A program made the position numbers and the translations under genes. 64,000 bases of DNA from Vreelandella neptunia (GTDB taxonomy: Bacteria; Pseudomonadota; Gammaproteobacteria; Pseudomonadales; Halomonadaceae): contig NZ_JAKVTW010000005.1 of the NCBI RefSeq assembly GCF_022489065.1, positions 176,001-240,000 of the forward strand. The letters are read 5' to 3'. The notes under the pieces are model-generated. The model was not told where the DNA came from. It ran no database searches and saw only the letters and a program-made list of their open reading frames with translations. Position 1 is the stretch's first letter, and each line of letters opens with the position of its first letter. Shown here one piece after another: positions 48,611-57,266 of this stretch.

Positions 48611-49125
48611 TCCACCCGTAAGCGCCCCAACTGGCTGAGCACCAGCTTTCTACCTTGAACGCCCTCGCCGCCGCTGCTTGAGCAAATAGCAAAACTGCCG
48701 TTGTAACCGCTGGTATAACCTAGCGAGCTATAGCGAATGCGCGACCAACCTCTGCTATAGCTGACTGTGGTGCCCTGTTGTGCGGGTACGATTCGCAAAA
48801 CATCCTCTGCGACAATGCTGTCTGTTTTATCCCCTTGTACAATCATTAGCTCACCACCCCAGTCATCAGTGCACGCTTTGCGATCCTCATCAGCGGGACA
48901 AAGTGTCAACTGGCGGCGTTGGCTAATGGCCGTATTTCGCGCTAACGAAAATGCGCTCTGAAATCGGTTTATCTCGCTGGTCTGAGCGGTACGCTGTCCC
49001 AGCGCTTGAAAATTGGGCAGTCCCCAGGCGGCGATGATGCCGACTAATAGCAGCGTGATCAGAAGTTCCAGCAGCGTGAACCCGCCTTCGGGGGTAGTGG
49101 GTGTATCGATATGGCAGCCGTTCAT
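48589..49125 (-). CDS. FimT/GspH-type pseudopilin
   Basis: A 178-residue prepilin: leader ending PEGG|FTLLELLITLLLVGIIAAWGLP, then the FimT/GspH domain (FQSAFSLARNTAISQRRQLTLCPADEDRKACTDDWGGELMIV, and late GRLRV). ATG 49125 has GAGGAGAGG upstream; the longer frame from 49194 is not needed. It supplies the FimT/FimU-type minor pilin that is missing from the pilin operon at 33.8-36.2 kb, and stands alone here. Confidence 0.85.
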   Translation of the reverse strand: MNGCHIDTPTTPEGGFTLLELLITLLLVGIIAAWGLPNFQALGQRTAQTSEINRFQSAFSLARNTAISQRRQLTLCPADEDRKACTDDWGGELMIVQGDKTDSIVAEDVLRIVPAQQGTTVSYSRGWSRIRYSSLGYTSGYNGSFAICSSSGGEGVQGRKLVLSQLGRLRVDEAPIDC

Positions 49126-49259
49126 CGCCTCTCCTCGCTTGACCTTACTATTGCCCGCGCTATGCTCACTCTCCGTCGTTAACAGCGAACACATCGTAGT
49201 TAATAGGTCATCCTAGGCGGCGCTACGCTTCTTTTATGTAAGCCAGAACGGACAATTTT

Positions 49260-50375
49260 GTGAGCGATTTCTTAATTATTGGCGGCGGTGTGATCGGCAT
49301 GATGACAGCGCTGCAGCTGGCCGATGCGGGCCAGCAAGTCACGCTGGTTGAGCGAGGTGAGTGCGGTAAAGAGGCATCCTGGGCCGGTGGCGGCATTGTT
49401 TCACCGCTCTATCCCTGGCGTTACGATTCGGCAGTGTCGCAGCTTTCCCGCTGGTCGGAAGGTGTCTACCCCTCGCTGGCTTTGCGACTGTTAGAAGAGA
49501 CCGGTATTGACCCTGAGTATCGCCAAAAAGGACTGCTCTATCTCAATGTGGATGATGCCGACAAAGCGCTGACGTGGTCACGCCAATTGGGCAAGCCGTT
49601 AGAGCGGGTAGGGGCTGATTTCGTTCACACTAAAGAGCCCAGCGTGGCGATGGCAGGCGACAGCGCCCTATGGATGCCAACATTGGGCAGCGTGCGCAAC
49701 CCGCGTTTAGCCAAGGCGTTGAAGGCACGGCTAGCCGCGATGCCCCAGGTAACGCTTCGGGAGCAGTGTGAAGTTAGTGGTTTTATTCATCAGAATGGCA
49801 ATAGAGAGGGCAGGGCTGAGGGCGTGGTGACCTCCCAAGGGCCACTTAAAGCTGGACGTATTGTGGTGTGTGGCGGCGCTTGGGCCGCACAGCTGTTAGC
49901 GCAGTTAGGTGTGCACCTGCCGGTAAGGCCCGTTAAAGGGCAGATGATCGCTTACCAAGCGCCGAAAGGGTTAGTGCAACGGGTGGTGTTGAAAGACGGC
50001 CGCTATATTATTCCGCGTGCAGATGGCCTGTTATTGGTCGGCTCCACGCTGGAAGAGGCGGGGTTTGATAAGACCACCGACGAAGTAGCCTTGGCCTCCT
50101 TGAAAAAGAGTGCAGAAGCCATTTTGCCTGAATTGGCAACTTGCCCAGTGGCGCACCAGTGGGCAGGTCTGCGGCCAGGGTCTCCACAGGGCATACCGTT
50201 TATTGGCGCACTGCCTGGATGGCCTAATGTCTTCGTCAATGCGGGTCATTACCGTAACGGTTTGGTATTGGCACCTGCCTCGACCCATTTATTGGTGGAT
50301 CATCTGCTTGGGCGTGAGCCACTGATTGACCCAGCGCCTTATCAACCTACCCCAGCGCGGCTTAAGCTAATCTAA
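49260..50375 (+). CDS. thiO: Glycine oxidase ThiO-type FAD oxidoreductase
   Basis: A 371-residue DAO-family flavoprotein. The N-terminus is DFLIIGGGVIGMMTALQLADAGQQVTLVERGECGKEASWAGGGIVSPLYPWRY, typical of ThiO. Later blocks: PVRPVKGQMIAYQ, YIIPRADGLLLVGSTLEEAGFDK, HQWAGLRPGSPQGIPFIG and HYRNGLVLAPAS. It oxidises glycine to iminoglycine for thiazole synthesis, if it is a true ThiO; a D-amino acid dehydrogenase role is possible. GTG start at 49260 with no strong ribosome site. Confidence 0.85.
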   Translation: MSDFLIIGGGVIGMMTALQLADAGQQVTLVERGECGKEASWAGGGIVSPLYPWRYDSAVSQLSRWSEGVYPSLALRLLEETGIDPEYRQKGLLYLNVDDADKALTWSRQLGKPLERVGADFVHTKEPSVAMAGDSALWMPTLGSVRNPRLAKALKARLAAMPQVTLREQCEVSGFIHQNGNREGRAEGVVTSQGPLKAGRIVVCGGAWAAQLLAQLGVHLPVRPVKGQMIAYQAPKGLVQRVVLKDGRYIIPRADGLLLVGSTLEEAGFDKTTDEVALASLKKSAEAILPELATCPVAHQWAGLRPGSPQGIPFIGALPGWPNVFVNAGHYRNGLVLAPASTHLLVDHLLGREPLIDPAPYQPTPARLKLI

Positions 50376-50644
50376 AGTGTTCCGTCTTTATCCTGTTGCT
50401 CTTGTAGAAAACGGTCACGATGCGCTCCTGAGCAGAACCACTGCTCCTGGTCACGGAGCGCTTCATCTTCAGGCACGTGAACGTCGCACCAGCGGCAGCG
50501 CACCATTTTGCCACCTTCGTGGCGGTTGAGTGTCTTACTTTTTTCGTCATGCTCAAGTTTGCGTTGCCGGTAGATGCCGTAGAGCTTTAAACCGGCATAA
50601 AATAGAACGGCGAAGATAATCAGCCGAATGATCAAGAGGTTCAT
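50372..50644 (-). CDS. PP0621-type small zinc-ribbon membrane protein
   Basis: A 90-residue protein with one N-terminal transmembrane helix (MNLLIIRLIIFAVLFYAGLKLYGIYRQRK) and a C-terminal putative zinc site CRWC...WFCSGAHRDRF (C-x2-C then C-x3-H). This pattern fits the PP0621 family, function unknown. The frame extends upstream to 50725, but that part is not family-like; ATG 50644 is preferred. It overlaps the end of thiO by 4 bases (convergent). Confidence 0.75.
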   Translation of the reverse strand: MNLLIIRLIIFAVLFYAGLKLYGIYRQRKLEHDEKSKTLNRHEGGKMVRCRWCDVHVPEDEALRDQEQWFCSGAHRDRFLQEQQDKDGTL

Positions 50645-50780
50645 CCTTTTTTTGCCCCCAAAGTAGGGATTTAAGCGTTGTGAGTGACGCACGGCCTTTG
50701 CCAGTTGATGGCCCTTGCGGGACAATGCGTGTATGACGGTGTAACCCTATTTAAAAGATTCTCAAGAGATTTTAACGCCC

Positions 50781-52415
50781 ATGCAAGACTTAACGCTGGT
50801 AATGGCCCAACTTGATCCTCTGGTCGGAGATATTCCCGGCAACGCTGCACGTGCTATTGAGGCCGTGCGCGAAGCTCGCATTGAGCACGGGGCAGATATT
50901 GTTGTCTTTCCAGAGCTTTTTTTGTCGGGCTACCCGCCGGAAGATTTGCTGCTGCGTCCCTCAATGGAGACCCGGCTGCGTGAGGCCCGTGCGCTTATGG
51001 CGTCGAAAATTGCCCGCGATGTGCTGGTCATTATTGGTTATCCCGGTGTTCGTGAGGGGCGCTGCTACAACTTGGCAGGTGTGCTTTATAACGGTCAATG
51101 GGAGGGCGAGTACGCCAAGCAAGCGCTGCCTAATTACCAGGTGTTCGACGAGCAGCGCTACTTTACTCCCGGCACAGAACCGTTCGTATATGAGCATAAG
51201 GGCGCCAAGTTAGGCATATTGATCTGCGAAGACTTATGGGACGGCGCGCCGGTCAAGGCCGCCACGGCGGCAGGCGCTGAGATTCTTATCACCTTAAATG
51301 CCTCGCCTTACCATCAAGACAAGCCCACTGAGCGGCTGCGTTTATTGGAGCTGCACGCCCAAGACGTCAACCGACCCATTGTGTATGTGAATACGATTGG
51401 TGGTCAGGACGAGCTGGTGTTTGACGGCGGCTCCTGCTGCGTTAACGCCAGCGGTCAAATTCAGGTGCTGGCGCCGTATTGGCAGGCAGGCCTGATGCCG
51501 ATTCAGTTTTTGCAAACCAGTGCGACCATTTGGGAACCACAGCCAGGCGAGATTGACCCCGAAGTAGAGCCGGAAGAGAGCCTTTACTGTGCGCTCGTTA
51601 CAGGGCTACGTGATTACGTCAACAAGAGTGGTTTTGACGGCGTGGTGCTAGGGCTTTCAGGCGGCATTGACTCGGCGCTTTCGCTGGCGATTGCAGTTGA
51701 TGCACTCGGGCCTCAGCGGGTGCAGGCGGTGATGATGCCTTACCACTACACCGCGGACATTTCCAAACAAGACGCCGCTGAGCAAGCGAACATGTTGGGC
51801 GTGCACTATGAGATCATGCCGATTGAACCCATGGTAGAGGCGTTTATGGGCACGCTGGCAGAGAGTTTTGCAGGCACCGAACGGGATACCACCGAAGAGA
51901 ACCTGCAGTCCCGCTGTCGTGGCGTACTGCTGATGGCGATCTCTAATAAAAAAGGTTTGATGGTACTGACGACGGGTAACAAGAGCGAAATGGCGGTGGG
52001 CTACGCCACGCTGTATGGGGATATGGTGGGCGGTTTTAATGCCATTAAAGACGTTTACAAAACCTGGGTGTATCGCCTAGCTCGCTGGCGTAATACGCAA
52101 TCACCGGCCATTCCTGAGCGGGTGATTGAGCGTCCACCCAGCGCTGAGCTGGCGCCAGATCAGCAAGATAGCGACTCTCTGCCTGACTATGACACCCTCG
52201 ATGCTATCCTATTGAGCTATATCGAAGGCGACATGAGCGCTGAAGCGATTATCGCTGCCGGGTTTGACGCTGAGGACGTCTATAAAGTAGTCAAGCTTGT
52301 TGACCGCTGTGAGTACAAACGCCGCCAAGCGCCTATTGGCGTACGCGTTACGCCACGTGGTTTTGGTCGGGACCGCCGTTACCCTATCGTCAATGGCTGG
52401 CAGCCCGGAGATTAA
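50781..52415 (+). CDS. nadE: Glutamine-dependent NAD+ synthetase
   Basis: A 544-residue fusion of an N-terminal nitrilase-type glutaminase (VFPELFLSGYPPEDL for the catalytic Glu, the Lys in EYAKQALPNYQVFDEQRYF, and the catalytic Cys in GILICEDLWDG) with a C-terminal NAD synthetase (P-loop LGLSGGIDSALSLAI; LTTGNKSEMAVGYATLYGDMVGGFN). It amidates deamido-NAD with ammonia from glutamine in the cytoplasm. Complete in length. Confidence 0.96.
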   Translation: MQDLTLVMAQLDPLVGDIPGNAARAIEAVREARIEHGADIVVFPELFLSGYPPEDLLLRPSMETRLREARALMASKIARDVLVIIGYPGVREGRCYNLAGVLYNGQWEGEYAKQALPNYQVFDEQRYFTPGTEPFVYEHKGAKLGILICEDLWDGAPVKAATAAGAEILITLNASPYHQDKPTERLRLLELHAQDVNRPIVYVNTIGGQDELVFDGGSCCVNASGQIQVLAPYWQAGLMPIQFLQTSATIWEPQPGEIDPEVEPEESLYCALVTGLRDYVNKSGFDGVVLGLSGGIDSALSLAIAVDALGPQRVQAVMMPYHYTADISKQDAAEQANMLGVHYEIMPIEPMVEAFMGTLAESFAGTERDTTEENLQSRCRGVLLMAISNKKGLMVLTTGNKSEMAVGYATLYGDMVGGFNAIKDVYKTWVYRLARWRNTQSPAIPERVIERPPSAELAPDQQDSDSLPDYDTLDAILLSYIEGDMSAEAIIAAGFDAEDVYKVVKLVDRCEYKRRQAPIGVRVTPRGFGRDRRYPIVNGWQPGD

Positions 52416-52451
52416 TACATTTTTAACGGTAGCCAATGCAGTTAGGCGTGT

Positions 52452-54158
52452 TTAAAAATTTTCCCATTCAGGCTCAGCCTGCTGACGTTTTACGGCGGGC
52501 AGTGCTGGCCTGTTAGCTGCTTGGCCACGGGCTGATATAGGTGCTAATGGCGTCTGTGGCTGCGCTATTTGGTGACTATTAGGTAGTTTGAATACTTCCA
52601 TCGCATGCAGTAAAGAGTGGGCGTTCTGGCGCAGGCTATTAGCAGCAGTGGCGCTCTGTTGTACCAGGGCTGCATTCTGCTGTGTTACCTGATCCATCTC
52701 TGTGACCGCTTGGCCGACCTCTTGTACACCGGCGCTCTGCTCCGCACTTGCGTTGCTTATCTCCTTCATGATGCTGTTTACGCGTTCGATGGCAGCCACA
52801 ATCTCTTCGGTTGATTTGCTTGCTTCTTCAGCGCGCTCATTACCGTGGTTGACCCTCTCAAGATTGCTCGAAATCAGCGCATTAATTTCCCGTGCAGCGT
52901 CAGCACTCCGCTGGGCAAGCCTGCGCACCTCTTCGGCAACAACCGCGAATCCACGCCCATGTTCACCAGCCCGAGCGGCTTCAACCGACGCGTTGAGGGC
53001 AAGAATGTTGGTTTGAAAGGCAATTGAATCAATGGTCGAGATAATGCCGGCAATTTCTTGCGAGCTTTTATTCAGGTCGTTCATGGTTTCTACCACCTGA
53101 TGCACGGCCTCTCCTCCGCGGGTAGCCGTGCGTGAAGCACTTGAAGCCTCTTTGCTGGCTTGCTCTGAGTTCTCAGCGTTAAGTTTTACCGTGCTGTTGA
53201 GCTGTTCCATTGCTGAAGCGGTCTCTGCCAGCGAGCTTGCTTGCTGCTCGGTGCGTGATGAGAGGTCATTGTTGCCTGCTGCAATTTGCTCGCTATTGCC
53301 AGCAACGGCTTCCGCTGAGGCACGCACTTGGGAGACAATTGTTTGTAACTGATGCGCCATGGCCACTTGAGACGCCATGATGCTGTTTGTATCACCTTTT
53401 TTGAGCTTGCCTTGGCTGGTTAATTCACCTCGGCCTATGGCTTCAGCAAACGCTTTGACTTCGTATGGTTCAGCACCTAGCTCGCGTAGCAATTGGCGGG
53501 ATAAAAACAGCGCAATAAAGCCGCCCACCAATAACGCAAACAGTGTCAATGCTAGCATTTGCATTTGAAAACCAGAGGCAGTGTCACGGGCTGTAGCGGT
53601 GGTGGTGTTATTTAATGCCTGCTGAAGATCGATAAACTGATTAATGCGGCTAAGCCACTCAGTGTAGGCGGGCGCTGCCTGCTCTAGCAGCAGCGCTTGT
53701 GCATTAGTAAGCTCATCTGCTTGGCGAGCGGCGATCACCTGTTCGGTCAATTCCCGAGTAACCAGCGCTTGTTCATTGATGCTGTTAATCAGGCCCTGCT
53801 CTTGTGCACTGCCTGCGTGTTCACTGGCCACTTGTTGCATACCTGTCGTGGCGTCACTGTAGGCGCCACGCAGGTGCTCCATTTCAGCCTCAAGTGCCGC
53901 CAGATTGCCGTTACCGGTGGTAATAACGATATCACGAAGCACGATAGCGCGATCATGTACGCTGCCTCGCCAGTCCACGGCAAAGCGCTGTTTTGTACCG
54001 TTGACGTCGTTGATCGTCGCTAAATCTCGATCAATTTGATTGACTTGGTAGATGCCCACAGCTGTTAACAGAATCAACAAAACCAAAAGGGCGGAAAAGC
54101 CTAGCATTAAGCGTGTGCTTATTCTGGTGTTGCTGGAACGGGCATTAAAAAAAGACAT
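52452..54158 (-). CDS. Methyl-accepting chemotaxis protein
   Basis: A 568-residue chemoreceptor: TM1 at about 19-41, a four-helix-bundle-like periplasmic domain of about 150 residues, TM2 at about 198-220, a short HAMP-like linker, then the signalling coiled coil with the hairpin tip [17 protein letters not shown] and the highly conserved [30 protein letters not shown]. The very C-terminus is EWENF, fitting the xWxxF pentapeptide that tethers CheR and CheB in enterobacterial Tar/Tsr. The ligand is unknown. Preceded by GGGAGCA. Confidence 0.92.
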   Translation of the reverse strand: MSFFNARSSNTRISTRLMLGFSALLVLLILLTAVGIYQVNQIDRDLATINDVNGTKQRFAVDWRGSVHDRAIVLRDIVITTGNGNLAALEAEMEHLRGAYSDATTGMQQVASEHAGSAQEQGLINSINEQALVTRELTEQVIAARQADELTNAQALLLEQAAPAYTEWLSRINQFIDLQQALNNTTTATARDTASGFQMQMLALTLFALLVGGFIALFLSRQLLRELGAEPYEVKAFAEAIGRGELTSQGKLKKGDTNSIMASQVAMAHQLQTIVSQVRASAEAVAGNSEQIAAGNNDLSSRTEQQASSLAETASAMEQLNSTVKLNAENSEQASKEASSASRTATRGGEAVHQVVETMNDLNKSSQEIAGIISTIDSIAFQTNILALNASVEAARAGEHGRGFAVVAEEVRRLAQRSADAAREINALISSNLERVNHGNERAEEASKSTEEIVAAIERVNSIMKEISNASAEQSAGVQEVGQAVTEMDQVTQQNAALVQQSATAANSLRQNAHSLLHAMEVFKLPNSHQIAQPQTPLAPISARGQAANRPALPAVKRQQAEPEWENF

Positions 54159-54288
54159 TGATTGCTCCCTGAGGCGCCTTTTAGGCGCTTTATTATGTAA
54201 GGCGAATCAATCATATATCGATGTACAATTTTTGTATAGAAAATAATGTTTATGTGTACAAATTTTCTGTCGATCTTTTCGAAAGAAA

Positions 54289-54310
54289 AAACCACGCCGG
54301 AGCGTGGTTT
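54289..54310 (-). terminator. bamD terminator
   Basis: AAACCACGC / GCGTGGTTT stem with a short loop; on the minus strand followed by six T. Lies 48 bases past the bamD stop. Confidence 0.8.
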
Positions 54311-54357
54311 AGTAAGTAGCTGTTTACAGCGTTTAGCGAATAAAAGCTCGCAAAGGC

Positions 54358-55173
54358 TTAATCATTTTGGTTTAAGTGCTTAGGAATAAAGCGACTGCCT
54401 TGCAGTTGCTCGTGGTCTGGCGCGTTTTCACGCAGCACTGCTAGTACTTCACTGGCCCTGTCATCCATCTCCAGGCCTTGATAGCCTTCTACCATCGTGG
54501 CTAACGCATCTCGGGTAGCGCTGGATTCGGGGTAGTTTTCGATCACCCAACGGCCGCGCTCAACAGCCGCCAAATACGCGCCTCGGCGTAAATAGTAATC
54601 AGCGACATGTAGCTCATGGCGCGCCATCAGTTCACGCAGATAGACGATACGCTGTTGAGCATCTGCCGCATATTCACTCTGCGGGTAACGCTGAATCAGC
54701 TCGCGGAAGTCATTATAGGCATCCCGCGAGGCGCCTAAGTCGCGCTTGGAGATGTCGATCAGACGTAGGCGCTCTAAACTGAAACGGCCCGCTTGCCAAG
54801 CTGAAAGGCCGCGTAGGTAGTAGGCGTAATCAACCTGAGGGTGGTCTGGGTGAAGGCGAATAAAGCGGCTGGCCGCTGCTCGGGCTTCTTCCCAGTTGCT
54901 GTTTTCGTAGTAGGCATAAATCAGCTCAAGCTGTGCCTGCTCGGCATGCGCACCAAATGGATAACGCGTATCCAGCGCTTCTAAGCGCTCAATCGCTATT
55001 GGGTAGCGGTTACTGTCTAGCGCCGTACGGGCCAGCTCATAGAGTTCACGCTCTTGTACCCCAGCAAATTCATCTTCCTCTTCTTCATTGGTGTCATTAC
55101 TCGCACAGCCCGCTAAAAGGGCAAGGCTTAGGGCTAGAACGCCAAAGCGGTTGGCAGCTGAAAAAACGCGCAT
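54358..55173 (-). CDS. bamD: Outer membrane assembly lipoprotein BamD
   Basis: A 271-residue lipoprotein of the BAM complex: signal peptide with lipobox LAGC (Cys near residue 23), then TPR-like repeats (ELYELARTALDSNRYPIAIERLEALDTRYPFGAHAEQAQLELIYAYYE; FIRLHPDHPQVDYAYYLRGLS). Three consecutive ATGs (55179, 55176, 55173) follow AACGAGG; the third has the best spacing. It helps insert beta-barrel proteins into the outer membrane. Divergent from rluD, as in E. coli. Confidence 0.93.
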   Translation of the reverse strand: MRVFSAANRFGVLALSLALLAGCASNDTNEEEEDEFAGVQERELYELARTALDSNRYPIAIERLEALDTRYPFGAHAEQAQLELIYAYYENSNWEEARAAASRFIRLHPDHPQVDYAYYLRGLSAWQAGRFSLERLRLIDISKRDLGASRDAYNDFRELIQRYPQSEYAADAQQRIVYLRELMARHELHVADYYLRRGAYLAAVERGRWVIENYPESSATRDALATMVEGYQGLEMDDRASEVLAVLRENAPDHEQLQGSRFIPKHLNQND

Positions 55174-55389
55174 CATCATCCTCGTTGCTAACAAGCCTCA
55201 ATCACCAAAAAGCGGCGATGGCCATAAGTAGAAATGGTAGAATAGGTCGCAATCAGCCCACTATAAAACACCTCGGCACAAAACGCAGGCTTAGCGACGT
55301 TTCGTCGGGTGTCCGTCATACAAAATGTTTCCATGCATTGGCTGTTTTTTCGCCTTGCTAGGGTTTTTTGCGTTTTAAAGAGGTTTTTC

Positions 55390-56349
55390 ATGGCTCGAAT
55401 AGTTGAAGACACGCAACGCGTGCCCGCTACGTTAGCCGGTGCGCGGTTAGACCAAGCGGCGGCGGAGTTGTTCAGCGATTACTCCCGCGAGCGCTTAAAA
55501 GCGTGGATTAACGCCGGTGAATTAACCGTTGATGGCGTTCACGCCAAGCCAAAGGCCAAGCTGCATGGTTATGAAGTGCTAGCGCTGCAGGCGACCATTG
55601 AAGACGATACGCGCTTTGAGGCTCAAGACATAGCGCTGGATATCGTTTATGAGGACGACGCGGTGATGGTCATCAATAAAGCCGCGGGTATGGTGGTGCA
55701 CCCTGCCGCAGGTAATCCAGATGGCACGCTGCTGAATGCGTTGCTCCACCATCATCCAGCACTGGCCGAAGTGCCACGTGCAGGGATTGTCCATCGCTTG
55801 GATAAAGACACCACCGGTTTGATGATGGTGGCGAAAACGCTGCCAGCGCAAACAGCGCTGGTGGATCAGTTGCAGGCGCGAAGCGTGTCACGCCAGTACG
55901 ATGCAGTGGTCATCGGTAAGCCTGTCTCGGGTAGTACTATTGATGCGCCCATTGGGCGCCACCCTAAAGATCGCAAGCGTCAGGCGGTAACGACAGCTGG
56001 CAAGCCTGCTATCACCCATTTCCGTGTGGTCGAACGGTTCCGTGCTCATACCCATGTGCGCTGTAAGTTAGAAACCGGGCGTACCCACCAAATCCGTGTG
56101 CATATGGCCCATGCTCGCTATCCTTTAATTGGTGACCCCATGTACGGTGGTCGCGCTAAGTTACCGCCGGGTGCTGCCGAGCCCTTGAAAGAGATTCTGC
56201 GTGAGTTTCCTCGCCAAGCGTTGCATGCACGCAAATTAATTTTCAAGCATCCTGTCACTGGTGAAAGCGTTACTTTTCAGGTAGACCTGCCTGATGATTT
56301 GTTAATGTTGTTGGATTACCTGCGAGAAGATAACGAGACGATGCGATGA
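55390..56349 (+). CDS. rluD: 23S rRNA pseudouridine synthase RluD
   Basis: A 319-residue pseudouridine synthase with an N-terminal S4 domain (GARLDQAAAELFSDYSRERLKAWINAGELTVDG), catalytic HRLDKDTTGLMMVAKT (Asp), and KLETGRTHQIRVHMAHARYPLIGDPMYGG. It modifies helix 69 of 23S rRNA. ATG 55390 gives the standard start; a frame from 55309 adds unrelated residues. Overlaps pgeF by 4 bases, conserved in gammaproteobacteria. Confidence 0.95.
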   Translation: MARIVEDTQRVPATLAGARLDQAAAELFSDYSRERLKAWINAGELTVDGVHAKPKAKLHGYEVLALQATIEDDTRFEAQDIALDIVYEDDAVMVINKAAGMVVHPAAGNPDGTLLNALLHHHPALAEVPRAGIVHRLDKDTTGLMMVAKTLPAQTALVDQLQARSVSRQYDAVVIGKPVSGSTIDAPIGRHPKDRKRQAVTTAGKPAITHFRVVERFRAHTHVRCKLETGRTHQIRVHMAHARYPLIGDPMYGGRAKLPPGAAEPLKEILREFPRQALHARKLIFKHPVTGESVTFQVDLPDDLLMLLDYLREDNETMR

Positions 56350-57101
56350 GCGATGCCATTAATTTGCGGCCAACGCTTTTAATACCAGACTGGCCAGCGC
56401 CGACAAGCGTACGTGCCTTTGTGACAACCCGTGAGTCAGGGCCTAGTCAGGGTGACTTTGCAGCTTTTAATACCGCTTCCCATGTCGGCGATAATGCAGA
56501 CCACGTCGCGCTGTGTCGACGTCAGCTGCAAAAAGAGATTGGTGATGAGCGGCCGTTGCTTTGGCTCAATCAAACCCATGGCGCTCGTGTGCAGCAGGTT
56601 TATCAACCCGATGCTGCAGATGCGGATGCAGCGATCGCCACCTCCAATGAGTATGCCTGTGTAGTATTGACAGCGGACTGCCTGCCGGTGATGTTTTGTA
56701 ACCGTGCTGGCACTCAAGTAGCGGTCGCTCATGCGGGCTGGCGCGGCTTGGCTGGCGGTGTGCTAGAAGCGACGATAGCCGCAATGAACTCGGATCCTGA
56801 CGATATTTTAGTGTGGTTGGGCCCGGCGATTTCGAACGCTCAGTTTGAGGTTGGCCCAGAAGTGTATGGTGCCTTTGTAGCAGTGCATCCTGACACCGCC
56901 GATGCTTTTGACCACAGCCCTTACCGTTTGGGCCATTACATGGCCGACCTCTATCGTTTGGCGCGGTTTCGTTTGGAAGCGCTTGGCGTGAATCACATCA
57001 GCGGCGGTCACTTTTGTACTGCCTGCGAGTCGCGTTTTTACTCTTATCGGCGTGATGGTGGTAAGACAGGACGTATGGCTAGCGTGATCTGGATCAATTA
57101 A
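56346..57101 (+). CDS. pgeF: YfiH/PgeF family protein (laccase domain)
   Basis: A 251-residue protein of the CNF1/YfiH fold. It has LNQTHGARV, CVVLTADCLPVMFCNRAGTQVAVAHAGWRGLAGGVLE (metal-site Cys and His), WLGPAISNAQFEVGPEVY and CTACESRFYSYRRDGGKTGRMAS. In E. coli the protein removes L-Ser-containing UDP-MurNAc errors (peptidoglycan editing); it was earlier called a polyphenol oxidase or laccase. ATG overlaps the rluD stop. Confidence 0.93.
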   Translation: MSDAINLRPTLLIPDWPAPTSVRAFVTTRESGPSQGDFAAFNTASHVGDNADHVALCRRQLQKEIGDERPLLWLNQTHGARVQQVYQPDAADADAAIATSNEYACVVLTADCLPVMFCNRAGTQVAVAHAGWRGLAGGVLEATIAAMNSDPDDILVWLGPAISNAQFEVGPEVYGAFVAVHPDTADAFDHSPYRLGHYMADLYRLARFRLEALGVNHISGGHFCTACESRFYSYRRDGGKTGRMASVIWIN

Positions 57102-57145
57102 CGTTAATAAAAGGCTTCAAAAGCCAGTGGATTAAGTGCTCTCCT

Positions 57146-57173
57146 CTTGAAAAGCGCGGAACTGACGCCATTT
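57146..57173 (+). promoter_or_regulatory. Sigma-32 (heat shock) promoter of clpB
   Basis: CTTGAAA, 13 bases, CGCCATTT. This matches the sigma-32 consensus CTTGAAA-N13-CCCCATNT at 7/7 and 7/8. It lies about 94 bases before the clpB ATG. Confidence 0.88.
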
Positions 57174-57266
57174 AACTTGTCAAGCTAATAGTGATTAGCA
57201 CGTCTAATGACACGTTATTGGGTTACGCGGTGCGTCCAAACGCACGGCACCCCCAGGAGGAATTCC

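Noticed and set aside
53128..53352. Plus-strand frames across the chemoreceptor gene
   Set aside because: Shadow frames of the minus-strand receptor, with no ribosome site or family pattern.
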